Source: Monoplex corrugatus (Eukaryota > Mollusca > Gastropoda > Littorinimorpha > Ranellidae). From it: DNA of 64,000 bases. Below, one piece after another: positions 34,880 through 46,010 of this stretch (its first letter is position 1; every line of letters begins with the position of its first letter). A model generated the notes under the pieces. The model had not been told where the DNA came from. It saw only the letters and a list, made by a program, of their open reading frames with translations, and searched no databases. A program made the translations under genes and the position numbers. The stretch is taken from assembly GCA_030674185.1 (NCBI GenBank), contig JAPXFY010000031.1:40400032-40464031 (forward strand), written 5' to 3'.

Positions 34880-37370
34880 AAATGAACTCTTGAGTCATTT
34901 CTTTTATTAAACGATCAGTTGTGAAATAAAAGTGAGCTCAAAGACAATTTCCAACTTCTTTTCTTCTTAAAACAGTTGTAGAGATAAAGGTGAACTCAAA
35001 GATAAATCCTATGTCATTCTTAGAACTCAAAGATAAATCCTATGTCGTTCTTACAACAGTTGTAGAGATAAAGGTGAACTCAAAGATAAATCCTGTGTCG
35101 TTCTTAAAACAGTTGTAGAGATAAAGGTGAACTCAAAGATAAATCCTGTGTCGTTCTTAAAACAGTTGTAGAGATAAAGGTGAACTCAAAGATAAATCCT
35201 ATGTCGTTCTTACAACAGTTGTAGAGATAAAGGTGAACTCAAAGATAAATCCTGTGTCATTCTTACAACAGTTGTAGAGATAAAGGTGAACTCAAAGATA
35301 AATCCTATATCGTTCTTACAACAGTTGTAGAGATAAAGGTGAACTCAAAGATAAATCCTGTGTCATTCTTACAACAGTTGTAGAGATAAAGGTGAACTCA
35401 AAGATAAATCCTATGTCGTTCTTACAACAGTTGTAGAGATAAAGGTGAACTCAAAGATAAATCCTATGTCATTCTTACAACAGTTGTAGAGATAAAGGTG
35501 AACTCAAAGATAAATCCTGTGTCATTCTTACAACAGTTGTACATGTAGAGATAAAGGTGAACTCAAAGATAAATCCTATGTCATTCTTACAACAGTTGTA
35601 CATGTAGAGATAAAGGTGAACTCAAAGATAAATCCTATGTCGTTCTTACAACAGTTGTAGAGATAAAGGTGAACTCAAAGATAAATCCTTTGTCATTCTT
35701 ACAACAGTTGTACAGATAAAGGTGAACTCAAAGATAAATCCTATATCGTTCTTACAACAGTTGTAGAGATAAAGGTGAACTCAAAGATAAATCCTGTGTC
35801 GTTCTTACAACAGTTGTAGAGATAAAGGTGAACTCAAAGATAAATCCTGTGTCATTCTTACAACAGTTGTAGAGATAAAGGTGAACTCAAAGATAAATCC
35901 TATATCGTTCTTACAACAGTTGTAGAGATAAAGGTGAACTCAAAGATAAATCCTGTGTCGTTCTTAGAACTCAAAGATAAATCCTATGTCATTCTTACAA
36001 CAGTTGTAGAGATAAAGGTGAACTCAAAGATAAATCCTATGTCATTCTTAGAACTCAAAGATAAATCCTATGTCGTTCTTAGAACTCAAAGATAAATCCT
36101 ATGTCATTCTTACAACAGTTGTAGAGATAAAGGTGAACTCAAAGATAAATCCTATGTCGTTCTTAGAACTCAAAGATAAATCCTGTGTCGTTCTTACAAC
36201 AGTTGTAGAGATAAAGGTGAACTCAAAGATAAATCCTGTGTCGTTCTTACAACAGTTGTAGAGATAAAGGTGAACTCAAAGATAAATCCTATGTCGTTCT
36301 TACAACAGTTGTAGAGATAAAGGTGAACTCAAAGATAAATCCTATGTCGTTCTTACAACAGTTGTAGAGATAAAGGTGAACTCAAAGATAAATCCTGTGT
36401 CGTTCTTACAACAGTTGTAGAGATAAAGGTGAACTCAAAGATAAATCCTATGTCATTCTTACAACAGTTGTAGAGATAAAGGTGAACTCAAAGATAAATC
36501 CTGTGTCGTTCTTACAACAGTTGTAGAGATAAAGGTGAACTCAAAGATAAATCCTATGTCATTCTTACAACAGTTGTAGAGATAAAGGTGAACTCAAAGA
36601 TAAATCCTATGTCATTCTTACAACAGTTGTAGAGATAAAGGTGAACTCAAAGATAAATCCTATGTCGTTCTTAAAACAGTTGTAGAGATAAAGGTGAACT
36701 CAAAGATAAATCCTATATCGTTCTTACAACAGTTGTAGAGATAAAGGTGAACTCAAAGATAAATCCTATATCGTTCTTACAACAGTTGTAGAGATAAAGG
36801 TGAACTCAAAGATAAATCCTGTGTCGTTCTTACAACAGTTGTAGAGATAAAGGTGAACTCAAAGATAAATCATATGTCGTTCTTACAACAGTTGTAGAAA
36901 TAAAGGTGAACTCAAAGATAAATCCTGTGTCGTTCTTACAACAGTTGTAGAGATAAAGGTGAACTCAAAGATAAATCCTGTGTCGTTCTTACAACAGTTG
37001 TAGAGATAAAGGTGAACTCAAAGATAAATCCTATGTCGTTCTTACAACAGTTGTAGAGATAAAGGTGAACTCAAAGATAAATCCTGTGTCGTTCTTACAA
37101 CAGTTGTAGAGATAAAGGTGAACTCAAAGATAAATCCTGTGTCGTTCTTACAACAGTTGTAGAAATAAAGGTGAACTCAAAGATAAATCATATGTCGTTC
37201 TTACAACAGTTGTAGAAATAAAGGTGAACTCAAAGATAAATCATATGTCGTTCTTACAACAGTTGTAGAAATAAAGGTGAACTCAAAGATAAATCCTATG
37301 TCATTCTTACAACAGTTGTAGAGATAAAGGTGAACTCAAAGATAAATCCTATGTCGTTCTTAGAAATAAA
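34880..37370. repeat. Minisatellite, 53-bp unit
   Basis: About 45 copies of TTACAACAGTTGTAGAGATA, AAGGTGAACTCAAAGATAAA and TCCTATGTCGTTC. Copies are very homogeneous. Short 29-bp variants lacking the CAACAGTTGTAGAGATAAAG part cluster near 35970-36170. Degenerate copies extend left to about 34880. 34680-34880 is unique sequence with no features. Confidence 0.96.
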
Positions 37371-37680
37371 GGCCAGTTCAAACATAAACACTCAAAGTCA
37401 TTTCATCGTTTTGTGTTTTGTATCTTGTCCGGCACTGTCATGTGCTAATGAATGTCGCTATAGTACTCTGTTGAAAACCTTCTCTTACGACATGCCGTGT
37501 TTCGTGCTGACTTCAGTACGGTTCAGAATGTTAAAATACCGACCGAAAGTGACTCGAACATCACCTGAAGCTAGTTTGATAGTTCAGAAATATTGGAGTT
37601 TGTAGAAAAATATGAATAATCTACTGAATGATGTACTGACAGCTTCAGAAAGTTATTTGAATGTATGTATACAAATGTGA
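37371..37680. other. Unique segment, no feature
   Basis: An open stretch continues out of the array on the plus strand to 37605 but has no recognisable domain and no splice support. I see no gene. Confidence 0.4.
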
Positions 37681-37818
37681 TAAACCCTTTGACTCCCGCA
37701 CCCTATCTACCAACTGCAAGACCTTGACTCTTTGACTCAGAGGGTTAAGCATTTGCTTTGCTAGCATGGTTGACAATGCAGGATGCTGGTGGACAGGGTC
37801 CTGGAGTCAAAGGGTTAA
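37681..37818. mobile_element. TTAA-type MITE, copy 2
   Basis: The left end TAAACCCTTTGACTCCCGCA and the right end GGAGTCAAAGGGTTAA are near-perfect inverted repeats, matching copy 1 at 7953-8120. TTAA at the right end is intact; the left has ATAAA. The interior shares AGCATGGTTGACAATGCAGG and ATGCTGGTGGACAGGGT with copy 1. Confidence 0.75.
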
Positions 37819-38138
37819 TCCATGAAATGTTAAGACGACAGGTTTTGAAGCAGACCAAAACAACGAAAACTTAAAAGATCACAGTCACTAGTTTAGAAAC
37901 GTGTGATAAATTGAAGCCAGTTTATGATAATTGTTTATTGATAACAGCTTTTCATGGTTGTTGACTGATCACGGTTTGAATTATCGTTTATTGATCGCAG
38001 CTTATTACGATTACTTACTGCTCACAGTTTATCATCAACTCTTTTTTCTAAGATTGAAAATTTGGCCATAGAAAATGAAGATCATTTACTGATCATCAAC
38101 TCTTTTTAACGTACGAAAACGTGACTATTGAAAGTTTC
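37819..38138. repeat. Degenerate tandem sequence
   Basis: TTATTGATxxCAGCTT, ACTGATCACGG and TTATCATCAACTCTTTTT motifs recur loosely, suggesting an old, decayed minisatellite. No coding signal. Confidence 0.4.
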
Positions 38139-38405
38139 AGTTTCAGTTTTAGTTTCAATTTCAGTTTCAGTTTCTCAAGACGACATCTCCGCCTCGGAAC
38201 AAATTTCATATGCACTAACATCACAGGTGCCATGTGTATGGTGATCATGGCACAAGCCTTAAAGCCTGCACATAAACCCATGAGCTGGCCAGATCCTGAG
38301 GCCCTCCTAGACTGTGTTTTACCTAGTGTATATTTTATACTGGTATTGTATCAGCCTTTCACTGGACAATCTTGGTTACATGTAAATGGCATGCATATCT
38401 GTGTA
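38139..38405 (+). mobile_element. SINE with (TTTCAG)n head
   Basis: Starts with TTTCAGTTTCAG repeats, then TTTCTCAAGACGACATCTCC, GCCTCGGAACAAATTTCATA and TGCACTAACATCACAGGTGC. A second fragment with the same order is at 47203-47276. I recognise this head as typical of SINEs in marine gastropod genomes, from memory only. Confidence 0.65.
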
Positions 38406-38409
38406 TCTT

Positions 38410-38580
38410 AACTTCAACAAAAAGAGGAAACATACAACATATACATAAAGTAAACATATGAATAATCAAAGGTCTGAATCACAACACAACTAACTATACT
38501 GTATAAACTCGTCTCATAAATAAGCAATTAAAGGTCTGAATCACAACACAGCTAGTTATTCTGTATAAACTCGTCTCACA
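38410..38580. repeat. Tandem duplication of about 65 bp
   Basis: AAAGGTCTGAATCACAACAC then AACTxxxTATxCTGTATAAA and CTCGTCTCA appear twice in direct succession. Confidence 0.8.
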
Positions 38581-38584
38581 TGAC

Positions 38585-38861
38585 AGAAAGACCCCCCCCC
38601 CCCCATCACCACCACCAAAGATGAAGATTGAAAGTGAACATCACCAGGGAAGACGTCTGTGGCTACTGTCACGATGGACTGGTGTGTCACGTTGTCAACA
38701 GTCACGTCACTGATGCCATCACCACACAGACAGACAGACAGACAGACAGACAGACGTTGTATCATGTCGACCTGGTCATGTCCTCATGGTACTGTACACG
38801 TTGTGCCGTCCACGTTGTTCCCTCCCTTTATGTGTGTGTGTGTGTGTGTGGTGTGTGTGGT

Positions 38862-38952
<91 letters not shown>

Positions 38953-38965
38953 TGTGTGTGTCTGT
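38585..38965. repeat. Poly-C, (CAGA)n and (TG)n cluster
   Basis: A C run at 38592-38604, (CAGA)n at 38726-38754 and TG repeat with TGGTG interruptions at 38830-38965. The intervening unique bases carry no gene. Confidence 0.85.
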
Positions 38966-39544
38966 GTTGTGTGACATCTTGCTTGTCCATTGATCCAGCC
39001 CCTCCCCTCTCCTTCACCTCCCCGCCGTTTTGCACGCACGCAGCGACAGTCCCTTGCTTCGTGGCAACGACAACATGTGTTGCCGGCTTTCTTATCTGTT
39101 TGACTTTCAAATTCAATTAAAATAACGGATTGATTTGATTTCACAACGAGGGAAGACAGGAACGTGGTCGGTTTTGTAAGTGAAGGAAGAGAAAGACATG
39201 AAGGTTTAATCTCTAGTCGATGTATTATGTTCAACACAGATCTTCTGTCTGTTACAGTAGGTCAGATTTTATTTAACATGGGGTTAGGCATAGGCAGTAT
39301 CGATCTTTTTATTGGCTGAAGCTGTGACCACGTGACCCAGTGTCATGGCAGTAACACATGAAGACATGAGTAGGCCTAGTGTGTATCTGAATGTTAGTAA
39401 ACCCCTTTCACCGCCAGTGATTTTAGAACGTGAAAGTCCTCAGCGCCAGCTGTTTTAAAGAAAAAACAAGAAAAATGCACCTACCGACTTGAAATGACTT
39501 AGGTAGGTAGGCCTCCCTCGGTCATAGGCTGACTATGGACAAAG
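38966..39544. other. Unique segment, no gene seen
   Basis: Mixed unique sequence. TAAACCCCTTTCACCGCCAG at 39400 resembles the first half of a CCCTTT-type element but no matching right end is evident. Confidence 0.4.
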
Positions 39545-39985
39545 TACATCCGTTCTAATGTCTACATGGGCTGTCTGCTTGGTCCAAGCAGCGTCGCCTG
39601 TGACTGTAAGACCAATGCGAGAGAGGCAGTCTTGTCGCAGCGGTCGCATGTGTATGCTGATGCTGGTCTGTTGGCTGTCATCCCTTTTCTGCGAACTCGC
39701 TTTTCTGCTGCAGCAGCTGACAGTTTGTCCTCACCAATCGCAGCTGTTTCTTGAGAGTGGTTCTTCAGCTGTTGCGGTCGTCTGCGAGGTCCTCCCAGGA
39801 CTCAGTGTTGATCTCAAGCGCCTTCATGTCACGTTTGCAAGCATCTTTGTATCTCAGCTGTGGGCGGCAATGTTTCTCTGCCCTGTGGCAAGCTCACCAT
39901 AAAGGATGTCTTTTGGGATGCGACCATCTTCCATGCGGCGAACGTGGCCCAACCAGACTGTAACTTTCTTATTTCTCAACCAAAT
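39545..39985 (-). mobile_element. Non-LTR retrotransposon 3' end, family A (decayed)
   Basis: The minus strand translates as VWLGHVRRMEDGRIPKDILY and GELATGQR, a hallmark C-terminal motif of LINE reverse-transcriptase polyproteins. It is followed, with frame breaks and stops, by LEINTESWEDL-like sequence and a remnant of the terminal zinc-finger-like DCLSRIGL segment. Heavily decayed. A related, better preserved copy lies on the plus strand at 52650-53198. Confidence 0.8.
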
Positions 39986-40190
39986 TGCTTTCTGTTTTTG
40001 TTGTTGTTGTTGTTGTTTTTTTTTTTTTTTTTTTGTTTTTGGTTGTTTCTTTTTAAAGAAAGAAGAATGATTGGAGTTTTGGATTATGCAGCAATAAAGT
40101 CTGTCGGCGGTCTGCCAGACGGTCGCCAAAAGACGACATCGGCGGTGGGCATGAGGCCTACATTGGGCTGAAGGCACAATAGGCTTTCAT
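39986..40190. other. GTT/poly-T tract and short unique piece
   Basis: (TTG)n then a pure T run at about 40015-40034. A single degenerate copy of the 62-bp array unit (GGGCTGAAGGCACAATAGGC) sits at about 40164. Confidence 0.6.
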
Positions 40191-41255
40191 GTCTGTCACC
40201 TACCTTGTGAGACATTTCCTCTTTTCTGTCATTCTCTTTGTCTCTGCCTTGTTTATTTGCTTTTTGCCATTTTTCCTGTCGTTTTCTGCCTTGCTGGTCC
40301 ATTCACCTACATGTTTCCATAAAGTCTTGCGTATATAAATGCAAAGTAGACAAGTGTGTTCCAAATATACATACTTTCCAAAGAATGCTAAACCAGAGAT
40401 TCAAAATTGAACAATATAATGCCAAAATAAACTTTCGCTTGTCCGTTTTTAATGCTCAGTGGAACAACTATAGACCAATGTTCGCTGTGTCGAAAACAGA
40501 CTTTCTTCATGACATGTTTCTTGAATATTGATTTACATAATGAAACCATCTTTGATCAGAATATTGTTTTATATGTTTTTGTAGGCTATAGGTTTGTTTG
40601 TTTGTTTGTTTGTTTGTTTGTTTGTTTGTTTGTTTGTTTGTTTGTTTGTTTTATGTGAACAAGTATTGTCTTATTTGTATAAATCAAATAATTTCTTGTG
40701 CCACATTTTTGTTTGTTTAATTGTTGTTGTCTTCTGTATGTTTATGTTGTCAGATGTTTAAAACGTTCCTCTTATGTGTATGAATTGAAATTATCATTAT
40801 CATTGTTTTTTGTTTTGTTTTGTTATTACATTGTTTGTTGATGTCTATTCACTGTTAAAAAATTAATTTAAAAAAAGGTGAAAAAAAACCAGTCTTGCGT
40901 ACTTTCTCTTTTATTGGGTACATAAGTGCATTTTTGGCTCTAGGGAAATGTGATATGCGGAAGCAGTTTTAGGTAATTTAAGCCCGTTTTATGTTTTAGT
41001 GTCTTTAGTTCTGTTTAAATTTGTATTCAGGTACTAGGTGTGTTTTTTTAAATCCCCAGTGTGATAAATTGAACAGAGTGGTCAACACCAGGAGCATCTC
41101 CTTAGATTATGTGCACGAATGCTTTGATATGTGTTCTTAATTTTTTTCAGTTTCTTTTTCCTGTTGAAGTATTGTGTATTTCTGAAATAGTTATAGCCCT
41201 GGTATGGCTCTACGCAGCTGGCTTGGCTTTAAGCAAAAATAACAATAATAACCTA
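40191..41255 (+). mobile_element. Dispersed retroelement 3' region, copy 1, split by an insertion
   Basis: Shares with 48.5-49.04 kb and 53.6-54.04 kb: TCCTCTTTTCTGTCATTCTC, CTTGCTGGTCCATTCACCT, ATTTTTGGCTCTAGGGAAAT, TAATTTAAGCCCGTTTTATG, and the end ATGGCTCTACGCAGCTGGCT with an AATAACAATAATAA tail. This is the 3' part of a SINE or LINE family. It is interrupted at 40334-40890. Confidence 0.75.
40334..40890 (+). mobile_element. Nested retro-insertion with 11-bp target-site duplication
   Basis: The bases AGTCTTGCGTA occur at 40323-40333 and again at 40891-40901, exactly where the host repeat is interrupted and resumes. The 557-bp insert ends in A-rich sequence (AAAAAAAGGTGAAAAAAAACC), as expected of target-primed reverse transcription. 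It contains (TTTG)n at 40588-40645. A 60-odd codon open stretch from 40387 (QRFKIEQYNAKINFRLSVFN) is not assignable to a known domain. Confidence 0.85.
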
Positions 41256-42935
41256 CTTAGTGCTGAAGGCACAGTAGGCCTTCATGTCTACATCAATGTT
41301 TCACCTGATGTCACCTACCTTGTGCTGAAGACACAGTGGGCCTTCATGTCAACATCAATGTTTCACCTGATGTCACCTACCTTGTGCTGAAGACACAGTA
41401 GGCCTTCATGTCTACCTGAATGTTTAACTTGATGTCACCTACCTTGTGCTGAAGACACAGTGGGTCTTCATGTCTACCTGAATGTTTAACTTGATGTCAC
41501 CTATCGTGTGCTGAAGACACAGTAGGCCTTCATGTCTACCTGAATGTTTAACTTGATGTCACCTACCTTGTGCTGAAGACACAGTAGGCCTTCATGTCTA
41601 CCTGAATGTTTAACTTGATGTCACCTACCTTGTGCTGAAGACACAGTGGGCCTTCACGTCTATGTCAAGGTTTAACCTGACACCTATCTTGTGATTAAGG
41701 CACAGTAGGCCTTCATGTCTACCTGATTGTTTCACCTGATGTCACCTATCGTGTGCTGAAGACACAGTGGGCCTTCATGTCTACCTGAATGTTTAACTTG
41801 ATGTCACCTACCTTGTGCTGAAGACACAGTGGGTCTTCACGTCTTGTCAAGGTTTAACCTGACACCTATCTTGTGATTAAGGCACAGTAGGCCTTCATGT
41901 CTACCTGATTGTTTCACCTGATGTCACCTATCGTGTGCTGAAGACACAGTAGGCCTTCATGTCTACCTGAATGTTTAACTTGATGTCACCTACCTTGTGC
42001 TGAAGACACAGTGGGCCTTCACGTCTATGTCAAGGTTTAACCTGACACCTATCTTGTGATTAAGGCACAGTAGGCCTTCATGTCTACCTGATTGTTTCAC
42101 CTGATGTCACCTATCGTGTGCTGAAGACACAGTGGGCCTTCATGTCTACCTGAATGTTTAACTTGATGTCACCTACCTTGTGCTGAAGACACAGTGGGCC
42201 TTCACGTCTATGTCAAGGTTTAACCTGACACCTATCTTGTGATTAAGGCACAGTAGGCCTTCATGTCTACCTGATTGTTTCACCTGATGTCACCTATCGT
42301 GTGCTGAAGACACAGTGGGCCTTCATGTCTACCTGAATGTTTAACTTGATGTCACCTACCTTGTGCTGAAGACACAGTGGGCCTTCACGTCTATGTCAAG
42401 GTTTAACCTGACACCTATCTTGTGATTAAGGCACAGTAGGCCTTCATGTCTACCTGATTGTTTCACCTGATGTCACCTATCGTGTGCTGAAGACACAGTG
42501 GGCCTTCATGTCTACCTGAATGTTTAACCTGATGTCACCTACCTTGTGATGAAGGTATACAGTGTCTACCTGAATGTTTAACCTGATGTCACCTACCTTG
42601 TGCTGAAGACACAGTGGGCCTTCATGTCTATGTCAAGGTTTAACCTGACACCTATCTTGTGATTAAGGCACAGTAGATCTTCATGTCTACCTGATTGTTT
42701 TACCTGATGTCACCTACCTTGTGCTGAAGATACAGTAGCTTACGTGTCTACCTGAATGTCTAATTTGATGTCACCTATCGTGTGCTGAAGACACCGTAGG
42801 CCTGATTGTTTAACCTGATGTCACCTACCTTGTGATGAAGGCACAATAGGCCTTCGTGTCTACCTGAATATTTAACCTAATGTCACTTACCGTGTGCTGA
42901 AGACACAGTAGGCCTTAATGTCCACCTGAATAGAC
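41256..42935. repeat. Minisatellite, 62-bp unit, left part
   Basis: About 27 copies of TGCTGAAGACACAGTAGGCC, TTCATGTCTACCTGAATGTT, TAACCTGATGTCACCTACCT and TG. From about 41660 to 42530 copies are organised in trimers of 183 bp marked by TATGTCAAGGTTTAACCTGA. The right boundary is the insertion of a LINE copy. Confidence 0.95.
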
Positions 42936-43079
42936 AACAAAGAAAACAAACGAGACAGCCTTGAAGGAGGCAGACACAGGAAGAACATTAATGAAGAAGA
43001 TTAGGAAAAGACAAGCAGCATTTACAGGACCAGGGAAATTACAGCACCCAGTCACGACAGGAAAGCTGAAGGGGAAGAG

Positions 43080-43285
43080 AACACCAGGTAGACACAGGGA
43101 TAAAATATTGGACGGACTTGCAGAGGGGAAGAGAGCACCAGGTAGATCCAGGGAGAAAATAGTGGACGGACTTGCAAAGGGGAAGAGAGCACCAGGTAGA
43201 CCCAGGGAGAAAATATTGGACGGACTTGCAGAGGGGAAGAGAGCACCAGGTAGACCCAGGGAGAAAATAGTGGACGGACTTTGCA
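43080..43285 (+). repeat. 54-bp in-frame tandem repeat within the LINE coding region
   Basis: Four copies of a unit with GGGGAAGAGAGCACCAGGTA, GACCCAGGGAGAAAATA and TGGACGGACTTGCAG, coding GKRAPGRPREKIVDGLAE. A further copy follows the nested insert at about 43875. Only one such unit is seen in the copy at 51.7 kb. Confidence 0.9.
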
Positions 43286-43289
43286 GACA

Positions 43290-43527
43290 ATGACAATGAC
43301 AATGACAATGATGCTTTATTTTCCAACGGTAAAAGCTATTGGCTAGAAGCCATTTTTCAAACTTGCCGTTGCTATTCTATACACATGACATTTGTTTACA
43401 GTAACAAGTACAGCTTGAGGAAAATACCTGTTGAATACTAAAATTAAGATAACATTGCAATGAAATCAAGAAACGTACACAGTCAGCACTTAGAGATAGA
43501 TAGATAGATAGATAGATAAATAGATAA

Positions 43528-43574
<47 letters not shown>

Positions 43575-43872
43575 TAGAGAGAGAGGTAGATAGTATAGAT
43601 AGAGAGATAGACAGATGAGCAGGTAGATAAATTAATGAATAAGTAAGTAAATAAAGAAAGAAAGATAATGTTGATGGTGATAATAATAAAAATAAGACGA
43701 AGAAGAAGAAGAAGAAGGAAGAGGAAGAGGAGGAGGAGGAGAGGAAAACAAAGTAAACAAAATAGTAATAAGATAAAACAAAATAAAATGAAATAGAGGG
43801 AGAAGAAACATTACATGTGAAAAAATTATAGAAGATAAATCAAGCGTCAAATAGACTAATGTTCTTACAATC
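43290..43872. mobile_element. Insertion within the LINE, microsatellite-rich
   Basis: Starts (ACAATG)n then ATGCTTTATTTTCCAACGG and GCTATTGGCTAGAAGCC, which looks like a reverse-oriented retroelement tail. It contains (GATA)n at 43493-43575 and GAAGAAGAAG / GAGGAG runs at 43695-43745, and ends near TTCTTACAATCA, after which the LINE repeat unit resumes. No clear target duplication. Confidence 0.55.
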
Positions 43873-44045
43873 AAGAGGGGAAGAGAGCACCAGGTAGACC
43901 CCAGGGAGAAAATAGTGGATGGTCTTGCAGGGTGGCTGAAGACACAGGTGGTGGGAGACGTACTCACAGCGACAAAGAATAGATTCGTATGGAGTGCCAT
44001 GATCGCCAGCGCCATGCAACAGGGCACATGATGATAAGATGATGA

Positions 44046-45575
44046 TGAATTTTAACCTGGTGTCACTTACCTCCTGCTGAAGGCATATTAGGCTTTCATG
44101 TTTACCTGAACATTTAACCTGATGTCACCTACCTTGCGCTGAAGACACAGGCCTTCATGATTACCTGAATGTTTAACATGATATCGCCTATCGTGTGCTG
44201 AAGACATAGCGGGCCTTCATGTCTATATAAAAAGTGTTTAACCTGATACCTACCTCGTGATGAAGGCACAGCAGGCCTTCATGTCTACCTGAATGTTTAA
44301 CCTGATGTCACCTATCGTGTGATGAAGGCACAATAGGCCTTCATGTCTACCTGAATGTTTAACCTGATGTCACCTATCGTGTGATGAAGGCACAGTAGGC
44401 CTTCATGTCCTATCGTGTGATGAAGGCACAATAGGCCTTCATGTCTACCTGAATGTTTAAACCTGATGTCACCTATCGTGTGATGAAGGCACAGTAGGCC
44501 TTCATGTCTACATCAATGTTTAACCTGATGTCACCTATCGTGTGCTGAAGGCACAGTAGGCCTTCATGTCTACCTGAATGTTTAACCTGATGTCACCTAT
44601 CGTGTGATGAAGGCACGGTAGGCCTTCATGTCTACCTGAATGTTTAACCTGATGTCACCTATCATGTGCTGAAGACACAGTAGGCCTTCATGTCTACCTG
44701 AATGTTTAACCTGATGTCACCTATCGTGTGCTGAAGGCACAGTAGGCCTTCATGTCTACCTGAATGTTTAACCTGATGTCACCTATCGTGTGCTGAAGGC
44801 ACAGTAGGCCTTCATGTCTACCTGAATGTTTAACCTGATGTCACCTATCGTGTGATGAAGGCACAGTAGGCCTTCATGTCTACCTGAATGTTTAACCTGA
44901 TGTCACCTATCGTGTGATGAAGGCACAATAGGCCTTCATGTCTACCTGAATGTTTAACCTGATGTCACCTATCATGTGCTGAAGACACAGTAGGCCTTCA
45001 TGTCTACCTGAATGTTTAACCTGATGTTACCTATCGTGTGCTGAGGGCACGGTAGGCCTTCATGTCTACCTGAATGTTTATCCTGATGTCACCTATCGTG
45101 TGATGAAGGCACAGTAGGCCTTCATGTCTACATCAATGTTTAACCTGATGTCACCTATCGTGTGCTGAAGGCACAGTAGGCCTTCATGTCTACCTGAATG
45201 TTTAACCTGATGTCACCTAACGTGTGATGAAGGCACGGTAGGCCTTCATGTCTACCTGAATGTTTAACCTGATGTCACCTATCATGTGCTGAAGACACAG
45301 TAGGCCTTCATGTCTACCTGAATGTTTAACCTGATGTCACCTATCGTGTGCTGAAGGCACAGTAGGCCTTCATGTCTACCTGAATGTTTAACCTGATGTC
45401 ACCTATCGTGTGCTGAAGGCACAGTAGGCCTTCATGTCTACCTGAATGTTTAACCTGATGTCACCTATCGTGTGATGAAGGCACAGTAGGCCTTCATGTC
45501 TACCTGAATGTTTAACCTGATGTCACCTAACATGTGCTGAAGACACAGTAGGCCTTCATGTCTAACCTGATAACA

Positions 45576-45624
<49 letters not shown>

Positions 45625-46010
45625 TGATGATGATGATGATGTTTATTTGTATAGCGCATATTCCATATAAAAACATGCTCACCAGCGCCTTCATGTCTAC
45701 CTGAATGTTTAACCTAATGTCACCTATCGTGTGCTGAAGACACAGTGGGCCTTCACGTCTATGTAAATGTTTAACCTGACACCTATCTTGTGATTAAGGC
45801 ACAGTAGACCTGCATGTCTACCTGATTGTTTAACCTAATGTCACCTACCTTGTGATGAAGGCACAAGAGGCCTTCGTGTCTACCTGAATATTTAACCTAA
45901 TGTCACCTACCTTGTGCTGAAGACACAGTAGGTCTTAATGTCCACCTGAATATTTAACCTAATGTCACCTACCTTGTGATGAAGACACAAGAGGCCTTCA
46001 TGTCTACCTG
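44046..46010. repeat. Minisatellite, 62-bp unit, right part
   Basis: About 31 copies of the same unit as 41.3-42.9 kb, here more uniform with CCTATCGTGTGATGAAGGCA and CAGTAGGCCTTCATGTCTAC. It is interrupted by a small insertion at 45575-45690. Confidence 0.95.
45575..45690 (-). mobile_element. Retroelement tail inserted in the minisatellite
   Basis: (ATA)n and (ATG)n followed by GTTTATTTGTATAGCGCATA, TTCCATATAAAAACATGCTC and ACCAGCGCC. Read on the minus strand this is a 3' end with a microsatellite tail (GCGCTATACAAATAAACATC then (CAT)n and (TAT)n), a common animal SINE/LINE ending. Confidence 0.65.

Larger units (their letters stand above)
42936..44045 (+). mobile_element. Non-LTR retrotransposon 3' end, family B, inserted in the 62-bp array
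   Basis: Begins AACAAAGAAAACAAACGAGA and encodes IRKRQAAFTGPGKLQHPVTT, then GKRAPGRPREKI-type sequence, the positively charged C-terminal region of a LINE polyprotein. It resumes after an interruption with the terminal FVWSAMIASAMQQGT and an ATGATGATAAGATGATGATG tail. The RPREKIVDGLAE segment is tandemly quadrupled (54 bp, 18 codons). The minisatellite resumes at 44046. It is 5'-truncated. Confidence 0.8.

Noticed and set aside
39558..39902. Plus-strand 114-codon frame
   Set aside because: Antisense shadow of a minus-strand LINE C-terminal fragment.
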